From Flavobacterium sp. 90 (lineage in GTDB: Bacteria > Bacteroidota > Bacteroidia > Flavobacteriales > Flavobacteriaceae), in contig NZ_SMGE01000001.1 of NCBI RefSeq assembly GCF_004339525.1, positions 1,426,001 through 1,490,000 of the forward strand: a stretch of DNA of 64,000 nt. The letters run 5' to 3'. The notes below the pieces were generated by a model. It saw nothing but the letters and a program-made list of their open reading frames with translations. It was not told the DNA's origin and made no database searches. Position 1 is the stretch's first letter; each line of letters opens with the position of its first letter. Positions 40,350-49,270 of the stretch are shown in pieces. The position numbers were made by a program, and so were the translations under genes.

Positions 40350-42371
40350 ATGGAACAAGCCATTCAATCAGAAAATTATAAAATTCAAAAGCCGGAACAT
40401 TGGGCAAGTTACATTACTGACGATCAACTCATTGAATATATTAAAGAATCTGAATTCTCTCAAAAACAAGCAGATGAAGGACGCGATTACTGCTATTTTT
40501 TAGATAAAATATATTACACAAGTGACAATGAAAATAGCGAATATGCTTGCATGGCATATACGTTAAATGAACCTGCAAATTTAGAAAGAGCATCGGTAGT
40601 TGATGTTGTTCTGGAAGAAAATGAAACTTATGTTATACACAGAATCAGCGTTTTAAGAGACGGTGTTCTTGTAGATAAAATCCCTGATACTAAAATCAAA
40701 ACGCTTGACAGCGAAAACCAAAGTAGCGGCGGCGTTCTGAGCAGCAATAAAAAAGTTAATATCACCATAAAAGATCTTCGCCTTTATGACATTTTGATTA
40801 TGGAAGATTCCAGAATTAAAGTTTTTACGGAACGTGATTTTTTACGCAAAGAGTTTTCTAAATATGTTTGGGTAGGTCCGGATAGTTATTGGGCTTATGG
40901 AAAGTATAAATTTACTTTTAAAAATGATCGCAACAGAACAATTGCCTACAAGAAAACTTTTTTTAGGGATGAAGACGAAAATGTTTTGAAACCTGAAATT
41001 AACTATTTGAAAAAAGGTGAAAAATATGTAATCGAAGAAGAAGATTATATCAATTTTGTGGATTCAAACAGAGAGGTTGCTCCGTTTATTGATTTTGCTA
41101 CAGAGGCAAATTGGGAAGAATTATCAAATTACATTTCTCCAATTTACGATACCATTTTTGAGAAATCTTCCTTAAAGGAATTTGCTCCGGATTTAGTCGA
41201 GAAACTTGACAAAATCGACAACAAAGACGAACAATTGCAATTTGCGATAGAATATGTGCAAAACCACATTAATTATATCTACAATGCAGATGAAATGAAT
41301 GGGCATAAACCTCAGGAACCTTCAATAACTTACGAAAACAAACAAGGAGATTGCAAGGCAAAATCTGTTTTATTGAAGGTTATTCTAGATTATATTGGTG
41401 TTGATTCTTCTATGGCTTTGGTCAATTTTAATACTGACTTTTACATGAAGTATTATCTGCCTTCGTTACTGACTTTTAACCATGTTATTGTAAAAATAAA
41501 TTACAATGGACAAAGTTATTTTACGGATGTAACGCTTCGCGATGAATTTGGTTTAATTGAGAATCGTGGCTTTATCTTTTTTATGCATTTTCTGGAAGTG
41601 AAACCAAAGCTGGAATTGCAAATTAATCCGCCACATCGTTTTCCTTATTATGCTGTTGATGAAAAATCAGAAGTTATTGTAGAAAATAATATTGGCAAAC
41701 TAAAGTTAACTACAATCTACAAAGGAAATCGCGCGAATAATATGCGCAGATATTTCAAGAAAACGAACAAAAGAGAAATTATCGACAGCTGGAATAATTT
41801 CCTGTATCATACGCTAAACTACAATAACGACAGAAACGGAACTGACCTTAGACATATATTTAAGGATGCTGCAATCGAAATTGTAAGCGATGATAAAAAG
41901 CTAAACGAATTTAAAATTGAATACAAAACAACAATTGAAAATCCGTATTATACTGATGACAAAAAGAATCGTTTTTTAATGTATTTTGATCCTAATATTT
42001 CTAAAAACACTGCAAGAGATTTTATGCACAAAGACATCACTTTCTGGCATAATTTTGATAACGAAAGATACGAAATCAAACTTTTGACAGATCAAAAAAT
42101 AGATATGACCGAAAAATATACTATTCAGGAAAGTACAATCAGTAATCCGTATTTTGATTATAGCAGCCGTAAAAAGATAACCAAAAACGGAGGAACGATT
42201 TGGATAGACTTTAAGCCTTTAATTAACGTAGAAATTCCTGAGAAGGATTTTGAAGATTTCAGAAATGCACATCACGAAGTGGCTGATAGCAATTCTGGAA
42301 TTGGAATCGATATTATAGAAGATGGTATTTTGAATAAAATAAAATTCAATTTCAAAAAACACTTTAATTAA
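40350..42371 (+). CDS. DUF3857/transglutaminase-like protein without signal peptide
   Basis: From the ATG at 40350 the protein has 673 residues. The first 250 resemble DUF3857 (beta-rich); the middle is a transglutaminase-like cysteine-protease fold with Cys335 in QGDCKAKS, His378 in FNHVIVKI and Asp393 in FTDVTLRD, an intact triad. The C-terminal 250 residues are a further beta domain. Homologues are often secreted, but here no signal peptide is visible, so a cytoplasmic site is expected. Function is unknown. The gene is convergent with bglX across a terminator. Confidence 0.82.
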   Translation: MEQAIQSENYKIQKPEHWASYITDDQLIEYIKESEFSQKQADEGRDYCYFLDKIYYTSDNENSEYACMAYTLNEPANLERASVVDVVLEENETYVIHRISVLRDGVLVDKIPDTKIKTLDSENQSSGGVLSSNKKVNITIKDLRLYDILIMEDSRIKVFTERDFLRKEFSKYVWVGPDSYWAYGKYKFTFKNDRNRTIAYKKTFFRDEDENVLKPEINYLKKGEKYVIEEEDYINFVDSNREVAPFIDFATEANWEELSNYISPIYDTIFEKSSLKEFAPDLVEKLDKIDNKDEQLQFAIEYVQNHINYIYNADEMNGHKPQEPSITYENKQGDCKAKSVLLKVILDYIGVDSSMALVNFNTDFYMKYYLPSLLTFNHVIVKINYNGQSYFTDVTLRDEFGLIENRGFIFFMHFLEVKPKLELQINPPHRFPYYAVDEKSEVIVENNIGKLKLTTIYKGNRANNMRRYFKKTNKREIIDSWNNFLYHTLNYNNDRNGTDLRHIFKDAAIEIVSDDKKLNEFKIEYKTTIENPYYTDDKKNRFLMYFDPNISKNTARDFMHKDITFWHNFDNERYEIKLLTDQKIDMTEKYTIQESTISNPYFDYSSRKKITKNGGTIWIDFKPLINVEIPEKDFEDFRNAHHEVADSNSGIGIDIIEDGILNKIKFNFKKHFN

Positions 42372-42411
42372 AAGTCTTCACATATGCCAATCAAAAGTGC
42401 TGTTAGATACT

Positions 42412-42522
42412 AAATATCGGTAGCCATATTGGTTTGAAATTCATTGCGTACCTAGGGCACGCTAAATTTATTTCCAATACTTGTTTTCTACCAATGTTTA
42501 GTGCCTAACGGCACATTTTTAA
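42412..42522. repeat. Repeat with small hairpin GTGCC-TAAC-GGCAC
   Basis: Contains TACCTAGGGCACG, then TTTCTACCAATGTTTAGTGCC with the hairpin GTGCCTAACGGCAC. The same style (CTACCAACC..., GTCCCTACGGGAC, CTCCTAACGGAG) recurs at 47217-47456. Confidence 0.55.
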
Positions 42523-42544
42523 CTACTGTTGGCATTTATATATA

Positions 42545-42576
42545 AAAAAAGCGGAGTTCGAAAACTCCGCTTTTTT
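42545..42576. terminator. Bidirectional terminator at the end of the glucan locus
   Basis: AAAAAAGCGGAGTT (42545-42558) pairs perfectly with AACTCCGCTTTTTT (42563-42576), tetraloop CGAA. It lies between the DUF3857 gene and the convergent GH3 gene. Confidence 0.92.
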
Positions 42577-42606
42577 AGTTAATTACAGTTTTTGGAGATT
42601 GTAATT

Positions 42607-44832
42607 TTATAGTAATTCGAAATTAGATCTTAACTTGATATCTGCTGACGAAGTTCCAATCATTAATTCAAAATCTCCTGGCTCAGCTCCCCATTCTAAT
42701 TTATCATTATAGAAAGAAAGTTTCTCTTTGTCAATTGTAAATTCGATCGTTTTAGTTTCTCCTGCATTTAATTTTACTTTTTGGAAATCTCTTAATTCTA
42801 AAACTGGTCTTACAACTGATCCAAATTTATCTTTCAGATATAATTGCACAACTTCTTCTCCGGCAACTTTTCCAACGTTTGACAATTGGAAAGAAACTTT
42901 AATTCTTTCGTTACTTTTTATTTTAGTCGAAGATAATTTCAAATCAGAATAACCGAATTGTGTATAACTCAAACCATAACCAAAAGGGAATTTAGGTGAG
43001 TTTTTTAAATCAATATAAGCCGAAACATAGTTCGTTGCGTTTTCATCTTTTGCAGGTCTTCCGGTGCTGAAATGATTGTAATAAATTGGCACTTGTCCAA
43101 CTTCTCTTGGAAACGTCATTGGCAATTTCCCAGACGGATTATAATCTCCAAATAAAACATTTGCAATAGCATTTCCAGCCTCAGTTCCTAACCACCAAGT
43201 ATATACAATTGCAGGAACATTGTCTGCTGTCCAATTAAAAACAAGAGGTCTTCCGGCATTTATCAAAACTACAACCGGTTTTCCTGTTGCCTGAATTGCT
43301 TTTACTAACTCTTCCTGAACTCCCGGTAAACCAAGATTGCTGCGGCTTTTTGCTTCACCGCTTTGATCGCGTCTTTCGCCAATACTCAAAATAACAACAT
43401 CTGCTTGTTGTGCCGTTGCTACAGCTTCTGCAAAACCATCTTTGTTATCTCCATCAACTTCGCAACCTTTCGCGTAAAGCAATTTGGTATTTTTACCAAC
43501 TTTATTCTGCAAACCATCCCATTGCGAAACTACCCATTTATCATAATTAACTTCCGGTAATTCTACAGACCAAAATCCCATGTTGGCTTTGTATTCTTTT
43601 ACCATTGGTCCAATAAATGCAATTGTTTTTACACTTTTAGAAATTGGCAATGTCTGGTTTTCATTCTTTAATAAAACAATACTTTTTTGTGCTACTTCAA
43701 GAGCAGCTTTTCTGTTTTCAGGATTGTTTAAAGCTTTTTCTTCTCTTTTTCCATCTGAATATCTATACGGATCATCAAATAATCCTAATTCATATTTCTT
43801 GCGAAGAATACGTTTTACAGCATCATCAATTAAATCAATAGAAACTTTACCTTCTTTAACCAATTCTGCTAAATTATATCTGTATGCATTACTTTCCATA
43901 TCCATGTCACTTCCAGCTGTAATTGCAGAAAGTGCCGCAGATTTAAGATCTTTAGAATATCCGTGAGCAACCATTTCGCCAATAGAACCCCAATCAGAAA
44001 CTACGAATCCCTGAAAGTTCCATTTTCCTTTTAAGATATCACGTTGCAAATGCGCATTTCCTGAAGCAGGAATTCCGTTTAAATCATTGAATGAATTCAT
44101 GAAAGTCGCTGCACCAGCATCAAGAGCCGCTTTAAATGGAGGCAAATAAGTTTCGAACAACATACGCTCGCTCATATCTACGGAGTTATAATCTCTACCG
44201 CCAACTCCAGCGCCATAAGCTGCAAAGTGTTTTACGCATGCCATAACTGAGTTTAAATCTCCCAATTTATTCCCCTGAAAACCTTTTACTCTGGCATAAG
44301 CAATTTTAGAACCTAAATAAGTATCTTCTCCGGCGCCTTCCATAACGCGTCCCCAACGCGGGTCTCGGCTAATATCTACCATTGGCGCAAATGTCCAGTG
44401 AATTCCGCTTGCTGCAGCTTCTGTAGCAGCAACTCTGGCAGCTAATTCAATCGCAGCTAAATCCCAACTTGCGGCTTCTGCCAACGGAATTGGGAATGTT
44501 GTTTTGTATCCGTGAATAACATCCTGACCAAATAACAACGGAATTTTAAGACGTGATTGCATCGCCAATTCTTGATATTGTCTGGTATATTTTGTTCCGA
44601 TGATGTTTAGCATCGAACCTATTAAACCTTGTTTTATTTCAGATTGTTTGTTGGGATTTATCGTGATTGGTCCCGTTGCCTGATTGTCTCCGGTATATTG
44701 ATTAAGCTGACCTATTTTTTCTTCAATAGTCATCTTTTTCAATAAAGCATTTACTTTCTGATCGATTGTTTCTTGTTGTGCCGTCGCAAAAAGCGATACC
44801 ATCAACAAGGTCAATGTTGTTATTTTTTTCAT
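42607..44832 (-). CDS. bglX: GH3 beta-glucosidase, BglX type
   Basis: Encodes 741 residues of glycoside hydrolase family 3. The signal peptide MKKITTLTLLMVSLFATAQ is followed by the TIM-barrel domain with PLLFGQDVIHGYKTTFPIPLAEAASWD, RDPRWGRVMEGAGEDTYL and nucleophile Asp280 in GFVVSDWGS; then the alpha/beta sandwich (VVVLINAGRPLVFNW, LPMTFPREVGQVPIYYNHF) and a fibronectin-like C terminus. It should act in the periplasm on beta-gluco-oligosaccharides released by the GH30 and GH5 enzymes. Last gene of the locus, 17 bases after a GH30 gene. Confidence 0.96.
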   Translation of the reverse strand: MKKITTLTLLMVSLFATAQQETIDQKVNALLKKMTIEEKIGQLNQYTGDNQATGPITINPNKQSEIKQGLIGSMLNIIGTKYTRQYQELAMQSRLKIPLLFGQDVIHGYKTTFPIPLAEAASWDLAAIELAARVAATEAAASGIHWTFAPMVDISRDPRWGRVMEGAGEDTYLGSKIAYARVKGFQGNKLGDLNSVMACVKHFAAYGAGVGGRDYNSVDMSERMLFETYLPPFKAALDAGAATFMNSFNDLNGIPASGNAHLQRDILKGKWNFQGFVVSDWGSIGEMVAHGYSKDLKSAALSAITAGSDMDMESNAYRYNLAELVKEGKVSIDLIDDAVKRILRKKYELGLFDDPYRYSDGKREEKALNNPENRKAALEVAQKSIVLLKNENQTLPISKSVKTIAFIGPMVKEYKANMGFWSVELPEVNYDKWVVSQWDGLQNKVGKNTKLLYAKGCEVDGDNKDGFAEAVATAQQADVVILSIGERRDQSGEAKSRSNLGLPGVQEELVKAIQATGKPVVVLINAGRPLVFNWTADNVPAIVYTWWLGTEAGNAIANVLFGDYNPSGKLPMTFPREVGQVPIYYNHFSTGRPAKDENATNYVSAYIDLKNSPKFPFGYGLSYTQFGYSDLKLSSTKIKSNERIKVSFQLSNVGKVAGEEVVQLYLKDKFGSVVRPVLELRDFQKVKLNAGETKTIEFTIDKEKLSFYNDKLEWGAEPGDFELMIGTSSADIKLRSNFELL

Positions 44833-44848
44833 TCTAATTTAATTTAGA

Positions 44849-46273
44849 TTACCAAACGTAAGTTGCTACTGCACCAGCGTTTAAAGTAGTTGAAATTTGT
44901 TTTTGATTGTATTTAATATTGAATGATTCTGCTGAAGTTCCGTCGTTTTCTACAATTAAAACGATTTTTCCTGATGGCGTTTTGAAAGCAACATTATATA
45001 TATTACCTGCAATATTACTTCCGATTCTAACAGATCCTTCGGGAACAAATTTAGAAGCATGACCAATAATATAATACCCAACTTCTCTTTTTATATTTTG
45101 CGCCTGATCGATCATTAATGCACCTTTACAAGTAGAACATCCGCCTGGTGTAAATGGTTTGTAATACTCATCATTTGCTAATCCCCATGATAATGCATTT
45201 ACGCTCCAGTTACGCATTGAACCAATTACAACATTTTTTACACTCCATTTTAAATCAGATTCAAAACTACTTCCTGATCCTGTATATTGTTCGGTAAAAT
45301 ACAAATCTTTCTTTGGATATGCATCATGAACTTTTGACAAAGCGCTAATATCTCCTTCGTATAAATGAAACGCTGAACCTGCTACAAATGGCAATGCTTT
45401 TGGATCATTTAATATTGTTAGGGGATATTCCGGTTTGTTACAATTGTGATCGTAAACTACAATTTTGGTTTTGATTTTTGCTTTCGCGAAAGCGGGACCC
45501 AAATTATTTTTAATAAATTCTGCCTGTTGTTCTGCAAGCATTAACAAACTTGGATTATTTCCCGGATGCAAAGGTTCGTTTTGAGGCGTTATAGCATCAA
45601 TTACAATTCCCTGCGCTTTCATTGCCTCAATATATTTTACAAAATATTCTGCATAAACCTGATAATATTTAGGTTGTAAACTTCCTCCTTTTGAACTTCC
45701 GTTATCTTTCATCCAAACTGGTGGCGACCATGGAGAACCCATAATTTTTATCTTTGGATTTATGGCTAAAATCTCTTTTAAAAGTGGCACAACATCTTTT
45801 AAATCCGGACCAAGATTAAAGTGCTCCAGTTTTAAATCTGTTTGTCCCTCTGGCATATCATCATACGAAAAAACTGTTTCATTCAAATCAGAAGCGCCAA
45901 TACTAATTCTTAAATAACTCAAACCAATTGCATCGTCTTTTCTGGAAAACAATTCCTGAAGCAATGCTTCTTTCTTTGCTTTATCCAGTTTTAAAATTGC
46001 CTGAGCGCTTCCTCCTGTTAATGAAAATCCGAAACCTTCGATGGTTTGAAATTTCTGAGAAGGATCTACTAAAATAGTTTGATTTGAATTCGTTTCTGAA
46101 TTAAAAACCAAATCATTTTGCTTTTGCAATTTTGATGTCTCATCGGTTGTTGTTATCCAAGATTCTGCTTTACCAGAATTGGCAACTGAATTTTTTGAAG
46201 TTCCACATTTTATTTGAACTGCAATCAAAGGCAGTAAAAGTAAAATTTGAAGTTTTTTGTTGATGTTTTTCAT
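44849..46273 (-). CDS. GH30 glycoside hydrolase (beta-1,6-glucanase-like), copy 1
   Basis: Encodes 474 residues of family GH30. Acid/base Glu233 in ITPQNEPLH and nucleophile Glu328 in DLYFTEQYTGS are present; FQTIEGFGFSLTGGSAQAI and MGSPWSPPVWMKDN are family signatures. It is most like copy 2 (49271-50737), sharing the CxxC-containing CSTCKGALMI stretch, and these two fit the GH30_3-type beta-1,6-glucanases. The leader ends VQIKCGTSK: the residue before the Cys is Lys, poor for a lipobox, so periplasmic or lipoprotein state is unsure. It is 2 bases from the EEP gene. Confidence 0.92.
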   Translation of the reverse strand: MKNINKKLQILLLLPLIAVQIKCGTSKNSVANSGKAESWITTTDETSKLQKQNDLVFNSETNSNQTILVDPSQKFQTIEGFGFSLTGGSAQAILKLDKAKKEALLQELFSRKDDAIGLSYLRISIGASDLNETVFSYDDMPEGQTDLKLEHFNLGPDLKDVVPLLKEILAINPKIKIMGSPWSPPVWMKDNGSSKGGSLQPKYYQVYAEYFVKYIEAMKAQGIVIDAITPQNEPLHPGNNPSLLMLAEQQAEFIKNNLGPAFAKAKIKTKIVVYDHNCNKPEYPLTILNDPKALPFVAGSAFHLYEGDISALSKVHDAYPKKDLYFTEQYTGSGSSFESDLKWSVKNVVIGSMRNWSVNALSWGLANDEYYKPFTPGGCSTCKGALMIDQAQNIKREVGYYIIGHASKFVPEGSVRIGSNIAGNIYNVAFKTPSGKIVLIVENDGTSAESFNIKYNQKQISTTLNAGAVATYVW

Positions 46274-46275
46274 TT

Positions 46276-47115
46276 CTAATCTATTTCTATTAAGACAGGT
46301 AAATGATCCGATGGATATTTTAAATCTTTAGAATCACTTAGTACTGCGTGTTTTTGAATTTTTAATCCGCTATTTTTTGAGATAAAAATGTAATCTATTA
46401 ACAACGTTACAGGTTTATCATGTTCAAAATCATTAAAAGTTCCTGATGGCCCAAAAGGTTTTTCTATCGAAACATCTTTCGTATCGTCCATTACTTTTTT
46501 TATCTCGACAATTTGTTTTGTATCCGGTTCTGAGTTAAAATCTCCCATTAAAAAGGCAGGATATTTCTTTGTGTTTAGTTCTTTTATTTTCGAAAGAACC
46601 AATTCAACTCCTTTTACTCTCGCCACTTCGCCCATATGATCCAAATGAAGATTAAAAACCCAAAATGTTTTTTTCGTTTTTAAATCTTTAAAAAGCCCAT
46701 AAGTACAAACTCTGTTGCAAGCTGCATCCCAACCTCTTGAGACTTTCTCTGGCGTTTCTGACAACCAAAACGTGTTTGATTGCAGCAATTGAAAACGTAC
46801 TTTTTTATAGTAAATCGTACACGCTTCTCCTGTTCCTTTTTCTTCTCGACCAATTCCGAATCTGTCATAATTTGGCAAAGCCGAAGCTATCGCTGTAACT
46901 TGATTTGGAGTAGCTTCCTGAACTCCAAATATATCCGGACTATAAAACTGTATTTGAGACGTAAAATAATCTTTCCGATTTGGCCAAGCATTTTCTCCAT
47001 CAGATGCAACATCTAACCGAATATTGTAGGTCATGATTTTTAAATTCTGACCATAAAATGAACCGCTTACCAAAAGCAGCATTACCACTAAAACAATTGT
47101 ATTTATCTTTTTCAT
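46276..47115 (-). CDS. Endonuclease/exonuclease/phosphatase family protein, secreted
   Basis: Encodes 279 residues with signal peptide MKKINTIVLVVMLLLVSGSFYGQ. The EEP fold is clear: LKIMTYNIRLD, IFGVQEATPNQV, WVFNLHLDHMG, FLMGDFNSEPD and KYPSDHLPVLIEID give the metal and His ligands, all intact. Members of this family are often seen in Bacteroidota glycan loci with no proven task; phosphodiesterase or sphingomyelinase-like action is possible. It is followed after 2 bases by GH30 copy 1. A 359-base repeat gap upstream sets this three-gene block apart from the GH5 gene. Confidence 0.88.
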   Translation of the reverse strand: MKKINTIVLVVMLLLVSGSFYGQNLKIMTYNIRLDVASDGENAWPNRKDYFTSQIQFYSPDIFGVQEATPNQVTAIASALPNYDRFGIGREEKGTGEACTIYYKKVRFQLLQSNTFWLSETPEKVSRGWDAACNRVCTYGLFKDLKTKKTFWVFNLHLDHMGEVARVKGVELVLSKIKELNTKKYPAFLMGDFNSEPDTKQIVEIKKVMDDTKDVSIEKPFGPSGTFNDFEHDKPVTLLIDYIFISKNSGLKIQKHAVLSDSKDLKYPSDHLPVLIEID

Positions 47116-47216
47116 GTTAAAAAATTTTAATCTTGTAAAGCTAGTATTTCAAAGGCTTTACTGAAAAAAATCAATTTAAAACTTATGTTAATTAAATCAT
47201 TCGTATGCAATCAATT

Positions 47217-47456
47217 TTAAATGATTGTTTTGTCCCTACGGGACAATTGTATGTCTGCGCTTATTTTATTTTCTACCAACCTTTTTCTACCGACCTTTAA
47301 CTCCTAACGGAGTATATCTTGAAAATCATATTGCTGATGTATTATGTTTTTTTCACCAATATTAAAGTCAAAAAAGATATCTCGTAGAGATTAAATATTG
47401 GTAAATAAATTTACGCTAAGCTTGTAAATTTGTCCCGTAAGGGACTATACAATCGA
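47217..47456. repeat. Repeat-filled gap inside the glucan locus
   Basis: Starts with hairpin GTCCC-TAC-GGGAC (47231-47243) and ends with GTCCC-GTAA-GGGAC (47436-47449); between are TTCTACCAACC, TTCTACCGACC and CTCC-TAAC-GGAG (about 47311-47322). No gene or good promoter seen in the 359-base interval. Confidence 0.65.
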
Positions 47457-47474
47457 ACAATATTATTTGCTCAA

Positions 47475-49232
47475 TTATTTTTTTGAGTTTCCTTTTTTGC
47501 CTTCTAAAAAATCCAAATAATTCAAATTGAAACCTCCTTTTTCAAAAACTACTTTGATTTTATTTGTTCCAGAATTCAAATCTACTCCGGATAAAACGAC
47601 TGTTTTAAATTTGTCGTTTCCTCCTGTTGCTAGAAGTGAAATTGTTTCTGATTTTTTACCGTTTTCTGTTTCTAAATGAAGTTTTCCTTCTGCATTTTCG
47701 CTTGAATAACGAATCGCAACTTTGTATGTTTTTTGTTTTGCAACTTGGGTTGTAAACTGAAGCCATTCGCCATCTTCAATAAAAGAAACCTGATAACCAT
47801 TTGATCCTGCGTCTTTGCATGGCAAAATATCAACACCATCATTTCTCATGGTATTTCCTTTATTCCATTCGTCAAAGTTTCCGGTTTCTACTCTGTAGTT
47901 TATAAAATCTTTATCGGAATATGCATATCCATTTGTTCCTAAATCATATTGTGTTGCAGCAATTTTTCCCGGAATCAAATGTTTTTTATACGGTTTTGTA
48001 TCGTTGGTTTGTACTTGTCTGAACATTGCGTCAATTACATCCGGTTTAACGGTTACGTTTTCCATTTTGTAATTATCTGCTATTTTCATTAATGTTTTTT
48101 TAGCGAAAGCGGCATCTGGTTTTTGCCCTCCGTCTTTCCAGTATTTTAATAAAACATCATATTCAGGTATTTTAGTTACTGAAGTTACTCCGGCAATATT
48201 TTCGATTTTTTTCATTGGCCAAAAAGCCCATCCAATATTATTGCTTTCAACTAAAGTCAGTGCATCTTTAAACCAAACATTAGAATTTTCTCCACTTTCG
48301 CCTAACCAAATTGGCACATTATATTGTGTTCTGTAATCCAGCATTTTCTGAATCGATGCTGTAGTGTTATAATTCCAATATTTATGGAAACTTAATGCCA
48401 TATTTTCATCCCATAAAGGAAAAATTCCGTTGTAATTATTTCCCCAACAATTTCCTTCGATAAAAATTAAGTGATTCGTATCGACTTCGCGAATGGCTTT
48501 TGTAACCTGAACCATTAAATCTCTTAAAGGTCCGTTTGAGTTTTCGTCACAACCATTTTTATTGGTTCCGGTAAAATTCCAATTTGGCTCATTGATAATA
48601 TCATAAGCTCCAATCCATGGATTATCTCTGTAACGAGAAGCGAGTTTTTTCCATAAAGCAATCATTTTTTTCTGATTGGCTTCACTTTGCCACAATGATG
48701 GTTTTGTTGTATCATAATCTGAAATTGCTGCGTCATTTCCTTGTCCTCCAGGCGCTGCGTGCAAATCAAGAATAAGATAAATTTTATTTTCGGCACACCA
48801 TTTCACTAAATTATCAGTCATGGTAAAACCTTCTTCTATCCAGGTGATTTCACCATTTTTCTCTTCTTCAATTGCTGGCGTATATAGATTGTAATGCATT
48901 GGAAGACGAATCGAATTGAATCCCCACGCTGCCAATGAATCGACATCACGTTTTGTAATTCCGTTTGCTTTATAGGCTGTATAAAATTCTTTTGTTCCCT
49001 GTTCTCCAACAACGTCCTGAATTTTTTGTTTGATTACATATTGCGGACTTGCAAAAGGCTGTGTTTGCAGCATATAACCTTCCTGCACCATCCATCCTCC
49101 TACTCCTAAACCTCTTAATAGTATATTTTTTCCGTTTCCATCAACAATTTTTTGTCCGTCTCTGTGCAAAAAACCTTGTCCGAAAGTGGTTATAGAAACT
49201 AGTAATTGTAATGTTATAATTAATTTTTTCAT
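47475..49232 (-). CDS. GH5 glucanase with C-terminal CBM6-like domain
   Basis: Encodes 585 residues. After signal peptide MKKLIITLQLLVSITTFGQ the GH5 barrel begins GNGKNILLRGLGVGGWMVQEGYM; acid/base is Glu215 in DIINEPNW and nucleophile Glu312 in IWLGESGEN. The fold resembles fungal exo-beta-1,3-glucanase-type GH5. From about 440 a CBM6-like beta sandwich follows (GYQVSFIEDGEWLQFTTQVAKQKTYKVAIRYSS, FNLNYLDF). Together it should bind and cut beta-1,3- or mixed glucan. Downstream is a 359-base gap, upstream GH30 copy 2 after 38 bases. Confidence 0.92.
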   Translation of the reverse strand: MKKLIITLQLLVSITTFGQGFLHRDGQKIVDGNGKNILLRGLGVGGWMVQEGYMLQTQPFASPQYVIKQKIQDVVGEQGTKEFYTAYKANGITKRDVDSLAAWGFNSIRLPMHYNLYTPAIEEEKNGEITWIEEGFTMTDNLVKWCAENKIYLILDLHAAPGGQGNDAAISDYDTTKPSLWQSEANQKKMIALWKKLASRYRDNPWIGAYDIINEPNWNFTGTNKNGCDENSNGPLRDLMVQVTKAIREVDTNHLIFIEGNCWGNNYNGIFPLWDENMALSFHKYWNYNTTASIQKMLDYRTQYNVPIWLGESGENSNVWFKDALTLVESNNIGWAFWPMKKIENIAGVTSVTKIPEYDVLLKYWKDGGQKPDAAFAKKTLMKIADNYKMENVTVKPDVIDAMFRQVQTNDTKPYKKHLIPGKIAATQYDLGTNGYAYSDKDFINYRVETGNFDEWNKGNTMRNDGVDILPCKDAGSNGYQVSFIEDGEWLQFTTQVAKQKTYKVAIRYSSENAEGKLHLETENGKKSETISLLATGGNDKFKTVVLSGVDLNSGTNKIKVVFEKGGFNLNYLDFLEGKKGNSKK

Positions 49233-49270
49233 CTAAAAACGCTATTAATTTTTGATTCTAAATTGTGTAA

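Noticed and set aside
43580..43966. 128-residue frame antisense to the GH3 gene
   Set aside because: Shadow of bglX; composition is that of reversed coding DNA and there is no promoter or homology feature.
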